A stretch of 64,000 bases of DNA, from positions 5,367,322 through 5,431,321 of the forward strand of contig NZ_KB235922.1 of the NCBI RefSeq assembly GCF_000332195.1, read 5' to 3'. Source of the stretch: Pleurocapsa sp. PCC 7319. GTDB taxonomy: Bacteria; Cyanobacteriota; Cyanobacteriia; Cyanobacteriales; Xenococcaceae. How positions within the stretch are numbered: the stretch's first letter is position 1; every line of letters starts with the position of its first letter. Of this stretch, positions 10,364 through 18,361 are shown piece by piece. The position numbers and the translations under genes were made by a program. Under the pieces are notes generated by a model. The model searched no databases. It was given only the letters and a program-made list of their open reading frames with translations, and was not told the origin of the DNA.

Positions 10364-10910
10364 GTCCCTAGTAATAATTTCTTTATAGGTCAAATTTACT
10401 TAATTTTACTTGCGAGGTTCAATACTATTAAACGTTTAATAAAATAAGCCTTTTGTAAATTAGTTACATTCAGATTCATGAGTTTTCAGCTAATAGCTAA
10501 TAGCTAAAGTTATTCGTCGGCGATTTCTAAGACTACACCTCATCACCATCATCTCCTACTACCCAGCAAAATTTGAAACACTCAGCTACGCCAACGACGT
10601 AATAAACTACCGAAAAACACTTAATCAAACTTTTTAATTTACACCAGACCTATTAATAATGATCGGTATAATCAACTATCTCTCAAGTATCCACATAGAT
10701 CATTGAGAATCAATCTTTATAACTTTCATAATCTTAATAGTTTGGCAATAGAAACAGACAGTATGAATTTGAACTGATAGCAAGTCTCGATTGTCGGTTT
10801 ATTAACTATCTACAACTATACTAATTTTGCCTAATGTTAGATAATAGGTGGTAAATTAGACTCGCAAAATATTCGAGTCACTAAAATAATTTTTAATTAG
10901 TTATATTCTA
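10364..10910. other. 547-bp non-coding gap
   Basis: No convincing gene or RNA was found. It contains AT-rich sequence and a short AGCTAATAGC-type repeat near 10492-10507. The promoter of the receiver-TM gene at 10911 should lie in its right half. Confidence 0.5.
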
Positions 10911-11768
10911 ATGATTCGTATTCTCATCGTTGATGATCAAAATATAGTTCGTGAAGGCATCAAGATATTACTAGAACAAGCAACAGAAATTGAAGTTGTA
11001 GGAGCTGCTGAAGATGGTAATATCGCACTCCAAGAAATGGAAAAGCTGCAACCAGATATTGTGCTTCTAGATATTAATATGCCTGGTATTGATGGACTAA
11101 CAGTAGCGGATAAAATTCGCGATAAATTTCCTCAGGTTAAAATAATTATGCTTAGTAGCTACGAAGATGAGCAATATGTTCAAAAGGCTACTGCCTTAGG
11201 AGCAAAAGGGTATCTGCTCAAAAGTGCCTCTTCTCAACAGCTTGAATGGTCAATAAAATTGGTTCATCAAGGATACTCGGCAATCAAGTCAGATTTACTG
11301 GAAAAACAATTTTCTCAAACATCTCAAACTCCTCCACAACCTCAAGCACAAGCTGCTCAAGAACTTCCTCCACAACCTCAAGTACCTTCTCAACGGGAAT
11401 TTAACCGTGAGTCTAAGTTCAATTATTTAAAAATTGAAAAACCTACTATAGAAATCGGTCCAAAAGCTGAACTACCGAAAGCTGAACTACCAAAAGCTGA
11501 ACCGCCAAAAGTAGCAGCCCTATCTCGCAACAATCAACATCAGCAACGAAATCAAAACAACTTAAATCAGCTAGAGCTTTTATTGGCGAAAAATCATACT
11601 CAGCCAAAATCTATAGGCGCTCCCAGGCAACAGCGACGAAAAACACCAATGTTCCATAGCGTAAGGTTAACTCAAGTTAAGAAAACTATGAAGAGTTTTG
11701 AATTCAAACTCTTGATTTTTATTATTTTGTTTTCTTTAAGCTTATTAGTATTTATTGCACTATCTTAG
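10911..11768 (+). CDS. receiver domain tethered to the membrane, no DNA-binding output
   Basis: This 285-residue protein begins with a NarL-type receiver domain (residues ~1-125): IVDDQ acidic pocket, phospho-acceptor Asp54 in VLLDINMPG, and Lys in GYLLKSAS. In place of the usual LuxR helix-turn-helix there is a long Pro/Gln/Lys-rich linker (~130-255) with a PKAELPKAELPKAEPPK tandem repeat. One strongly hydrophobic C-terminal segment follows (FKLLIFIILFSLSLLVFIAL, ~264-284), ending at the stop. The receiver would face the cytoplasm, anchored by its tail. It could be a membrane-localised phosphate sink or partner-docking module, or the front of a receiver-TM-periplasmic fusion that has lost its last domain. 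No known family is assigned. Confidence 0.8.
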   Translation: MIRILIVDDQNIVREGIKILLEQATEIEVVGAAEDGNIALQEMEKLQPDIVLLDINMPGIDGLTVADKIRDKFPQVKIIMLSSYEDEQYVQKATALGAKGYLLKSASSQQLEWSIKLVHQGYSAIKSDLLEKQFSQTSQTPPQPQAQAAQELPPQPQVPSQREFNRESKFNYLKIEKPTIEIGPKAELPKAELPKAEPPKVAALSRNNQHQQRNQNNLNQLELLLAKNHTQPKSIGAPRQQRRKTPMFHSVRLTQVKKTMKSFEFKLLIFIILFSLSLLVFIALS

Positions 11769-11957
11769 AGCGTATCATTTATTTAACGGGCTACGCCCTA
11801 GCTAATAGCTCTTAGCTAAACGAGTCTAAGTCCCCTATTCTATCGAGTAGCGATGAGATAAATAGTCTTTAATCAACAGTAGTTCGGACGGTCAACAGCG
11901 TGAACTAAATTCACGCTTGCGCCCTCAAAATCTACTTTTGATTAGGCTAAGAGCTTT

Positions 11958-12530
11958 TTAAGTATTAGTCACGTTTTGGCTAGAAACCTTGGGTAAGGCA
12001 ATAGCCTCATTTCCTGGGGGTAAATTGGAGCGAGAAGCAGATACAGGACTGCAGCCTATCTGTTCCATTAAACTAGCCATTTCTAGGGCATTTAAAGCAT
12101 AATTCCAACCCAAATTACTTTTGATTCCCGCCCGTTCTAAAGCTTGCTGCATTGTATCTACGGTCAGAACACCGAAAATAACAGGGATCCCTGTTTGAAA
12201 GCTTGCCGCAGCAATCCCTTTAGCTGCTTCTGATGCCACAAAATCAAAATGAGGCGTTTGTCCGCGAATCACTGCACCCAAACAAATGATAGCGTTATAA
12301 CCGCCAGAGATGGCCAACTGTCGTGCTACCATGGCGATTTCGTAGCTCCCAGGAACCCAGACATAGTCCACTTGACCACTATCAGGTTCAACATCAATTC
12401 CGTGGCGTTTGAGACAATCTTGACAGCCAGAAATCAGCTTTTCAGTGACTAAATCGTTAAAACGTCCAATCACAATTGCCAGACGCAAATTGGCGACACT
12501 ACCTGCAAAATTACCCTCAAAAACAGCCAT
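11958..12530 (-). CDS. ribH: 6,7-dimethyl-8-ribityllumazine synthase
   Basis: RibH condenses 5-amino-6-ribitylaminouracil with dihydroxybutanone phosphate to make the riboflavin precursor lumazine. The 190-residue protein shows the family's signature segments: IGRFND near the N-terminus, [24 protein letters not shown] with the catalytic His in TPHFD, and [16 protein letters not shown] near the end. The last ~25 residues are a non-conserved Ser/Pro/Asn-rich tail. It lies downstream of psbZ on the same strand with a 128-bp gap. The psbZ-ribH adjacency is common in cyanobacteria, so co-transcription is likely. Confidence 0.97.
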   Translation of the reverse strand: MAVFEGNFAGSVANLRLAIVIGRFNDLVTEKLISGCQDCLKRHGIDVEPDSGQVDYVWVPGSYEIAMVARQLAISGGYNAIICLGAVIRGQTPHFDFVASEAAKGIAAASFQTGIPVIFGVLTVDTMQQALERAGIKSNLGWNYALNALEMASLMEQIGCSPVSASRSNLPPGNEAIALPKVSSQNVTNT

Positions 12531-12658
12531 AATTCTCTAAATTAAGTAGTATTTGTAAAATTTATAATGATTACAGTGATTGATTTTTCTAACAATTATA
12601 GTGCGATCGCCGATAATACAGCGATCGCTTATATTTCTAGATTGCCAATTGATGCCAT

Positions 12659-12847
12659 CTAAATGACAAAAAAGTTTAAAATCGCAACTAAGACAACCAA
12701 AATAGTCCAAATCCCTGACCCTACATAGATTAAAGATTTAGATTGCTCCCAGTTTTGGGGAGAAGCATAGGCAACTGGAACACCAATTACCATCACGAAA
12801 GAAAACAAAACTAGAGTCGCTAGTGTCAATTGAAATAAAATAGTCAT
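12659..12847 (-). CDS. psbZ: photosystem II protein PsbZ (Ycf9)
   Basis: This 62-residue protein consists of two transmembrane helices joined by a short polar loop ([13 protein letters not shown]), the standard length and layout of PsbZ. PsbZ sits at the edge of the photosystem II core near CP43 and affects antenna coupling and supercomplex stability. It marks the organism as an oxygenic phototroph. It lies upstream of ribH on the same strand. The HIP1-containing gap between them shows no clear terminator. Confidence 0.96.
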   Translation of the reverse strand: MTILFQLTLATLVLFSFVMVIGVPVAYASPQNWEQSKSLIYVGSGIWTILVVLVAILNFFVI

Positions 12848-13085
12848 TGTTTGATTCTCCTAGTTAAGATAGCCAATCAGAAACTGGCAAATCTTTAAAA
12901 TAAAGTTTTAATTTGGTTATTTTTTCCTGATATATTAAGCTACCAAAAATCGACCACATCTGAGAAGGGATATTTTGCGCAATGCTAAATAACTTTATCC
13001 AAACTTTTGTAAACTAGACTGATACCGAAGCCACCAAAAAGCTATGGTTTCTCTGGGATATCTGGACCAAATTTACTATTAATAA

Positions 13086-14627
13086 ATGTTAGATTTTAGA
13101 GCTAGCGGTATTTTACTTCATCCAACTTCTTTGCCTAGCCGTTTTGGCATTGGAGATCTAGGTGATCGTGCTTATCAATTCGTCGATTTTTTAGCCAATA
13201 GTGACCAACAAATTTGGCAAATTTTGCCAATTGGACCGACAGGTTTTGGTAACTCTCCTTATCTATCTTATTCTGCTTTGGCAGGAAATCCTTTGTTAAT
13301 TAGTCCCGCAGTTTTGCAAACTCAGGGATTGTTGACTCAGGAAGAATTAGACTGTCTGCCAATGTTTCCCCTAGATTGGGTGGATTTTGAGCAAGTCATA
13401 GCCACCAAAATGCCTTTGTTACGTCGGGCAAGCGATCGTTTTAAAACCCAAGCTTCAACCACCGAACAAGACGAATTTAAGCGTTTTTGCGATCGTCACA
13501 ATGACTGGTTAAGTGATTATGCGCTATTTATGTCACTCAAAAAAGCACATAATGGTAGTAGTTGGCATCAATGGAAACCAGAGATTGCCTACCGTCAGCC
13601 TCAAGCAATGGCAAAATGGGCAACAGAGTTGGCTGACGAGATCTTTTTTCATAAATTTATGCAGTTTCAGTTTTTCTGCCAGTGGCGAGACTTGAAACAA
13701 TATGCTAATCAAAAAGGAATTAAGATCTTTGGCGATATTCCGATTTACGTTGCCCATGATAGTGCGGATGTTTGGGGGAACCGAGAAATTTTTTGCTTAG
13801 ATGAGAAAACAGGGTCAGCGTCTCTGATGGCTGGTGTTCCGCCAGATTACTTTAGTGCTACTGGTCAACTTTGGGGCAATCCTGTTTATGATTGGAAAGA
13901 ACTCAAGCAAACCGATTTTAAATGGTGGATTAGAAGAGTAGAGGGCATCCTTGAATACGTTGATATTATTCGTATCGACCACTTTAGAGGTTTTCAAGCA
14001 TATTGGGCGGTGCCTCAAGGGGAAACTACTGCCATTAAAGGAGCTTGGCTCGATGCTCCTGGTGACGAATTTTTCCAACTACTAGACAAAGACTTAGGGC
14101 AACTGCCTATTGTTGCTGAAGACTTAGGAGTAATTACTCCAGAGGTAGAAGCATTGCGGGATAAATTTGATTTTCCGGGCATGAAAATTCTTCATTTTGC
14201 TTTTGATTCGGATCGTGCTAACGGCTTTTTGCCTTTTAACTATACGAATCGTAACTGTATTGTTTATACAGGTACTCACGATAACAACACGACCGTAGGG
14301 TGGTTTGATGAGCGATCGTCTGAAGCCCAATCAAGAGTAGTAGACTATTTAGGTTGTCTTTGTGAGGATGGTATTCACTGGGCATTAATTCGTTTGGCAT
14401 TAAGCTCGGTTGCCAATACTGCCATAATTCCTTTTCAGGACATTTTGGGATTAGGAACAGATGCCAAAATGAATACCCCTTCCCAACCAACAGGTAACTG
14501 GGAATGGCGTTGTCGAGTTGAAGCGTTTAATGAGGAATTGAGTGGCCGTTTGCGCTATTTAAACTATCTCTATGGGCGCACACCAATCAATAATAAAAAT
14601 GAACAATCGACAGAGGAGGATGAATAA
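13086..14627 (+). CDS. malQ: 4-alpha-glucanotransferase (GH77, amylomaltase)
   Basis: MalQ transfers alpha-1,4-glucan segments between chains and works in glycogen turnover in cyanobacteria. The 513-residue length is normal for the bacterial enzyme. The three catalytic acids are in place: nucleophile Asp298 (IIRIDHFRG), acid/base Glu345 (IVAEDLG) and Asp399 (GTHDNNT). These are close to the numbering of the Thermus enzyme (293/340/395). The N-terminal ASGILLHPTSLPS segment supports the chosen ATG. It is monocistronic; a MITE half and the IS110 element lie just downstream. Confidence 0.97.
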   Translation: MLDFRASGILLHPTSLPSRFGIGDLGDRAYQFVDFLANSDQQIWQILPIGPTGFGNSPYLSYSALAGNPLLISPAVLQTQGLLTQEELDCLPMFPLDWVDFEQVIATKMPLLRRASDRFKTQASTTEQDEFKRFCDRHNDWLSDYALFMSLKKAHNGSSWHQWKPEIAYRQPQAMAKWATELADEIFFHKFMQFQFFCQWRDLKQYANQKGIKIFGDIPIYVAHDSADVWGNREIFCLDEKTGSASLMAGVPPDYFSATGQLWGNPVYDWKELKQTDFKWWIRRVEGILEYVDIIRIDHFRGFQAYWAVPQGETTAIKGAWLDAPGDEFFQLLDKDLGQLPIVAEDLGVITPEVEALRDKFDFPGMKILHFAFDSDRANGFLPFNYTNRNCIVYTGTHDNNTTVGWFDERSSEAQSRVVDYLGCLCEDGIHWALIRLALSSVANTAIIPFQDILGLGTDAKMNTPSQPTGNWEWRCRVEAFNEELSGRLRYLNYLYGRTPINNKNEQSTEEDE

Positions 14628-14721
14628 TGGTCTGACAAAACTCAAACTTGCACGTATATGCCGCTCACTTTGCGGTGCAGCAAGTTTTTCAACCACGCCT
14701 TTGAAGTCTCCAAGGGTCATA

Positions 14722-14785
14722 TATAGCCGTACAAAGTTGTATTAGGACAAGTTTATTTGATTGCTCATAAGTAACAAGTAATAAG
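14722..14785. repeat. left half of a MITE interrupted by IS110
   Basis: The sequence starting TATAGCCGTACAAAGTT and running through TTATTTGATTGCTC matches the left part of the intact MITE at 27185-27290 with few changes. The match stops where the IS110 left end begins. The right half resumes at ~16434. Confidence 0.8.
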
Positions 14786-14799
14786 CTCCTGAAGGACGC

Positions 14800-15000
14800 T
14801 TTGCGCCCCAAAATAAAGATGAGAAACCAAATTGGTAGACCAAGTATCATGATACGTGGAAATGTTTTCATCACAAAAAAGCCGAAGTTACAATGGTGCA
14901 ACGAACGCCCGAGAATAAGCTTGGTTAGAGGAAAGTGGACAAATAAATTGGTGAAAGGAGAAAAAACCTTATCCCGTTGGAGAGAATGACAAGAGAAAAC
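14800..15000 (+). ncRNA. candidate bridge RNA of the IS110 element
   Basis: IS110-family elements encode a structured RNA in the non-coding end that pairs with target and donor DNA (established for IS621). This segment has no credible ORF and shares blocks with the minus-strand copy at 23341-23521, for example CCGAAG..ACAATGGTG and CCCGA...TGGTT. Between the latter two blocks, 14914-14921 reads AATAAGCT. This is identical to 14780-14787, the flank plus CT core at the left junction, as expected for a left-target guide. The fold and the guide assignment are inference. Confidence 0.5.
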
Positions 15001-15045
15001 CATTCCTCATCGAAAACATTTCCCTATCAAGAGTGAGGGCAAAAA

Positions 15046-16419
15046 ATGAAGCCAATTGGTCGAAGCCAAAAATCCCAGAAAAAAAGTAGCAAAAGACAGG
15101 AGCCAGAAATAAAAGTCATCAATCCGCACTCGGCGGGAATTGATATTGGCTCAAGAGAGCATTGGGTTTGTGTACCTATAGCAGCAACAGAATCTAATGT
15201 TCGTTGTTTTGGGTGTAGTACACCAGATTTACTAGCTCTGGCAAATTGGTTAAGTGAATGCGGTGTGACGAGTATTGCCCTCGAATCGACGGGAGTAGAA
15301 TGGATACCTTTATTTAACATCTTAAGTCAGCATAACTTCCAAGTCTGTTTAGTCAATGCTCACAATGTAAAAACAGTACCAGGAAGAAAAAGCGATGTCC
15401 AAGATTGTCAATGGTTACAACAACTGCATAGTTATGGCTTACTTGCACCTTCCTTTATCCCCGAAGGAGAAATAACTGTACTGAGAAGCTATTTAAGACA
15501 ACGAGAAAATTTGATTCAAGCTAGTTCGACTCATGTGCAAAGAATGCAAAAAGCTTTAACACAGATGAATTTGCAGTTGCATAAAGTCATTAGCGATCTT
15601 ACAGGGGTGACAGGATTAAATATTCTGAGGGCCATTATTGCTGGGGAAAGAAATCCACAAACCTTAGCCAAATTAGCACACCGAAGAATTAAAAGTAGTC
15701 CACAACAAATTAGAGATGCCCTAACGGGTAATTATCGTCCAGAAATGGTTTTTATTTTGCATCAAGAATTATCTTGTTATCAATTTTATCAACAACAAAT
15801 CGGATTATTAGAGGAACAAATCGAACAATGTCTCAGTAAATTGCCCTCCCAAACAAAAGAGACTCCGCCCCTAAATAGCCAGAAAAAGTGTCGTCGCTCA
15901 ATCAAATCAGGGTTCGACTTACATTCTCATCTCTATCGTATTGCGGGAGTAGATTTTACCAGCATTGATGGTTTAAGTGTAGTCACAGTGCAAACCATCC
16001 TCAGTGAAGTAGGATTAGACCCGACTAAATTTAAGAGTGCTAAACATTTCAGCTCTTGGCTCGGATTATGTCCTGGTTGTCGGATTACAGGGGGCAAAGT
16101 TAAAAGTTCTCAGACTCGTCGAGTTAACAATCGAGCTGCAACAGCTTTTCGATTGGCAGCTCAAGCTGTTAGTCGTTCTCATTCAGCTTTGGGCGCATTT
16201 TATCGACGCATTCGCTCCCGTGCTGGCGCACCCAAGGCCATTACTGCTACAGCACACAAAATTGCTCGTCTATTCTATACTCTCTGGACAAAAAAAGAAT
16301 CTTATCTCGATCGTGGAGCTGATTACTATGAACAAAAATATCAAGAAAGACTCATCAAAAATCTCAAGCAAAGAGCAAAATCCCTTGGTTTAGAAGTAGT
16401 TGAGGCATCTTCTACTTGA
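15046..16419 (+). CDS. IS110-family DEDD transposase (bridge-RNA recombinase)
   Basis: The protein has 457 residues. The RuvC-like N-terminal domain shows the DEDD set: Asp33 (GIDIGS), Glu80 (ALESTG), Asp117 and Asp120 (RKSDVQDC). The C-terminal Transposase_20 domain (~295-400) includes GLSVVTVQTILSEVG, FSSWLGLCPG and a KVKSSQTRR segment. One of its serines (354/355) corresponds to the nucleophilic Ser of the family. A ~60-residue central coiled-coil stretch with a polar insertion makes it longer than IS621. The frame is intact, so the element may be active. ATG 15046 is preceded by GAGTGAGGG as a possible ribosome site. Confidence 0.95.
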   Translation: MKPIGRSQKSQKKSSKRQEPEIKVINPHSAGIDIGSREHWVCVPIAATESNVRCFGCSTPDLLALANWLSECGVTSIALESTGVEWIPLFNILSQHNFQVCLVNAHNVKTVPGRKSDVQDCQWLQQLHSYGLLAPSFIPEGEITVLRSYLRQRENLIQASSTHVQRMQKALTQMNLQLHKVISDLTGVTGLNILRAIIAGERNPQTLAKLAHRRIKSSPQQIRDALTGNYRPEMVFILHQELSCYQFYQQQIGLLEEQIEQCLSKLPSQTKETPPLNSQKKCRRSIKSGFDLHSHLYRIAGVDFTSIDGLSVVTVQTILSEVGLDPTKFKSAKHFSSWLGLCPGCRITGGKVKSSQTRRVNNRAATAFRLAAQAVSRSHSALGAFYRRIRSRAGAPKAITATAHKIARLFYTLWTKKESYLDRGADYYEQKYQERLIKNLKQRAKSLGLEVVEASST

Positions 16420-16433
16420 TTTTAGTTTCTGGA

Positions 16434-16485
16434 GAGTAATAAGTAATAAGTAATGAGTGTCCTAATGTAAGTCCGTATTGCTATA
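16434..16485. repeat. right half of the MITE interrupted by IS110
   Basis: AGTAATAAG-type tandem words followed by GAGTGTCCTAA and ending GTATTGCTATA match the right part of the intact MITE at 27185-27290. Both ends of the composite are bounded by TA. Confidence 0.8.
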
Positions 16486-16519
16486 AATGATTAGACAAAC
16501 TTAAACCTATCTGTATGAA

Positions 16520-17335
16520 ATGAGTTGGGTGATTTTTGATTTTCTAGAGAGAATTAGACTCTACTCTCAGAAGCAGGAATTGAAGTTAGCGGAGGCAATT
16601 GTTGCTAATGATATTGATGGTATGAGACAACTGCTAGAGCAGAGAGTAGATCCGAATGTAAAAATTGTCGGCAATGCTTCTGAACCGATAATATTTTTAA
16701 TATTTCAGAAAATTTGGTTTACTTTGCCTTCAGGGTCAATGAGCGATCGCCCAAAGACTCTTTATAAAATTACAGCCAGAGAAGAATGTTTACGCTTGTT
16801 ATTAGAATGGGGAGTAAATCCCAATGTTAGAGATAGTTTCGGACGAACTGCCTTAGAGCTAGCAATTCTCTGGTGTATGCCTCATATAGTTAAACTGTTG
16901 CTCACTCATGGTGCCGATCCTAACTTAAAAGATCCCAATGATATTACTCCATTAATGAAGACTGTTATTTTGGGGATACAGGACGCGCGACCAATGACAG
17001 ATAAGCTACAGATCATTATGCATCTGATTGATAATGGTGCGGAAGTCAATGCTCAAGCATCAGATGGTAAAACTGCTTTGATGTACGCTACCGGAAAGAC
17101 CAGAATGGAAATTGTGGAGTTACTGATTAATAGTGGGGCATCTTTATCAATTACTGATAATCAGAGTAACCAAGCTCAAGATCTTATCAGTAGAAGTATT
17201 AGCGAGCAACAAAAAACCTATCTTCAGCAGATTTTGACTCAACCTCAGTTAAATTTGCTTAAATATCAACATCAAAAGTTTATCCTTGGGGAGGAGCGTT
17301 TGTTAGAACCTGATTTATCAAAGGATGAAGAATAA
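16520..17335 (+). CDS. ankyrin-repeat protein
   Basis: This 271-residue cytoplasmic protein is built mainly of ankyrin repeats: residues ~25-55, ~88-118 (ECLRLLLEWGVNPNVRDSFG), ~120-150 (VKLLLTHGADPNLKDPND) and ~170-225 (LIDNGAEVNAQASDGKTALM, then VELLINSGASLSITDNQSN). Such repeats mediate protein-protein contacts; the partner is unknown. There is no signal peptide. It starts 34 bp after the MITE right end, so that repeat may influence its promoter. A perfect 10-bp inverted repeat (17383-17392 with 17400-17409) lies ~50 bp after the stop and could end the transcript. Confidence 0.85.
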   Translation: MSWVIFDFLERIRLYSQKQELKLAEAIVANDIDGMRQLLEQRVDPNVKIVGNASEPIIFLIFQKIWFTLPSGSMSDRPKTLYKITAREECLRLLLEWGVNPNVRDSFGRTALELAILWCMPHIVKLLLTHGADPNLKDPNDITPLMKTVILGIQDARPMTDKLQIIMHLIDNGAEVNAQASDGKTALMYATGKTRMEIVELLINSGASLSITDNQSNQAQDLISRSISEQQKTYLQQILTQPQLNLLKYQHQKFILGEERLLEPDLSKDEE

Positions 17336-17382
17336 AAGATAAATAACATTAGACAACTATCAACTCAACTGATTAACTTTCC

Positions 17383-17409
17383 TAATAGAAATTTCGATAA
17401 TTTCTATTA
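17383..17409. terminator. AT-rich hairpin after the ankyrin gene
   Basis: TAATAGAAAT pairs perfectly with ATTTCTATTA across a 7-nt loop. No U-tract follows directly, so terminator function is only possible. Confidence 0.3.
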
Positions 17410-17518
17410 TGGTTAATTATTTTGCTTTTTAGGGAAAAATATAATTTGTTAGTACTTACGATCAGTTTTTATTAAGTAACTACTAGTTATACATCGCCTG
17501 AAGGCGGGAGCAAAAATA

Positions 17519-18319
17519 ATGAAACCCCTTAGTGTTGGTAATGTTGTTAGTGCAGGGTTACGTATTTATCGCGACAACTTTAAAAAATATTTTAAGTTAG
17601 CTTTTTTCGGTTACTTATGGATATTTGTACCTATTTATGGCTGGGCAAAATTCTCAGCCATGATGGGATTGATTGCTCGCTTAGCATTTGGGGAAGTTGC
17701 CGAAAAACCTGAAGCGATTAAAGATGCTCAAAGACACATTAAACCCAGGATGTGGGATTTTTTCGTTGCGGGAATTTTAGTTAGCCTGATTTTTTCGGCA
17801 GCGATCATTCCTTATTTCATCGTCTTAGGTATTATTGGCGCGATAATCGGGACAATTGCTGGTCAAGGTTCTTCTGTCCTACCTATCATCTTTATTTTAG
17901 TGATGATAGCAGCCATACTGTTCTTCATTTTTGGGATGATTTGGCTTATTTCACGGTTATTTCTCGTCGAACTTCCTTTAGCGATAGAAGAAAACATAAC
18001 TTCTGTGAATACAATCAGTAGAAGTTGGCAATTAACTAAAGGCTCTGTTGGCAGAATTCAATTAATTGTGTTTATAGCTTTTCTAATCAGTTTGCCTATC
18101 GGCATCGCCGTCCAAATATTCAGCTTCATCTTACAAGTGATGATTGGTGCTGGGCTAGAGAATGCTCCTGGTTTTGCGGGGATTGGAGTATTGCTCTATC
18201 TAGTTTTGCTGATAGGGAGTGGAGCTTTAATGATTCCCTTTTGGCAAGCAATAAAAGCCGTTATCTACTACGATTTACGTCTACGTCGTGAAGGAATGGG
18301 CATTGACTTGAGGAAATAA
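17519..18319 (+). CDS. polytopic membrane protein of unknown function
   Basis: This 266-residue protein has about five to six hydrophobic helices (roughly residues 27-55, 80-105, 112-150, 180-205 and 215-245). It starts with an amphipathic LSVGNVVSAGLRIYRDNFKKYF segment and ends with the cytoplasmic YYDLRLRREGMGIDLR. This overall layout recurs in cyanobacterial DUF975/YciC-like or glycerophosphodiesterase-membrane-domain-like proteins. No catalytic motif is visible. The ATG follows GGCGGGAGC at a suitable spacing. It is convergent with the large helical-repeat gene at 18362. Confidence 0.75.
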   Translation: MKPLSVGNVVSAGLRIYRDNFKKYFKLAFFGYLWIFVPIYGWAKFSAMMGLIARLAFGEVAEKPEAIKDAQRHIKPRMWDFFVAGILVSLIFSAAIIPYFIVLGIIGAIIGTIAGQGSSVLPIIFILVMIAAILFFIFGMIWLISRLFLVELPLAIEENITSVNTISRSWQLTKGSVGRIQLIVFIAFLISLPIGIAVQIFSFILQVMIGAGLENAPGFAGIGVLLYLVLLIGSGALMIPFWQAIKAVIYYDLRLRREGMGIDLRK

Positions 18320-18361
18320 GTTGCTCATCATTAATTATTAATTGTCAATTATGAATTATTG

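Larger units (their letters stand above)
14786..16433 (+). mobile_element. IS110-family insertion sequence
   Basis: The element holds a single DEDD transposase gene (15046-16419), a ~260-bp non-coding left end and a right end of only about 15 bp, with no long terminal inverted repeats. This matches the IS110 group, whose left end carries the bridge RNA. The boundaries come from two comparisons. The flanks rejoin into a MITE whose intact relative is at 27185-27290, and the left-end words CCTGAAGGACGCT and ATGAGAAAC recur in a second copy at 23341-23521. A CT dinucleotide, the usual IS110 core, is present at 14786-14787. Exact ends are uncertain by a few bases. Confidence 0.8.

Noticed and set aside
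14801-14989. 62-codon ORF in the IS110 left end
   Set aside because: Basic low-complexity translation with no family; it lies in the region conserved as non-coding between two copies, so an RNA is the better reading.
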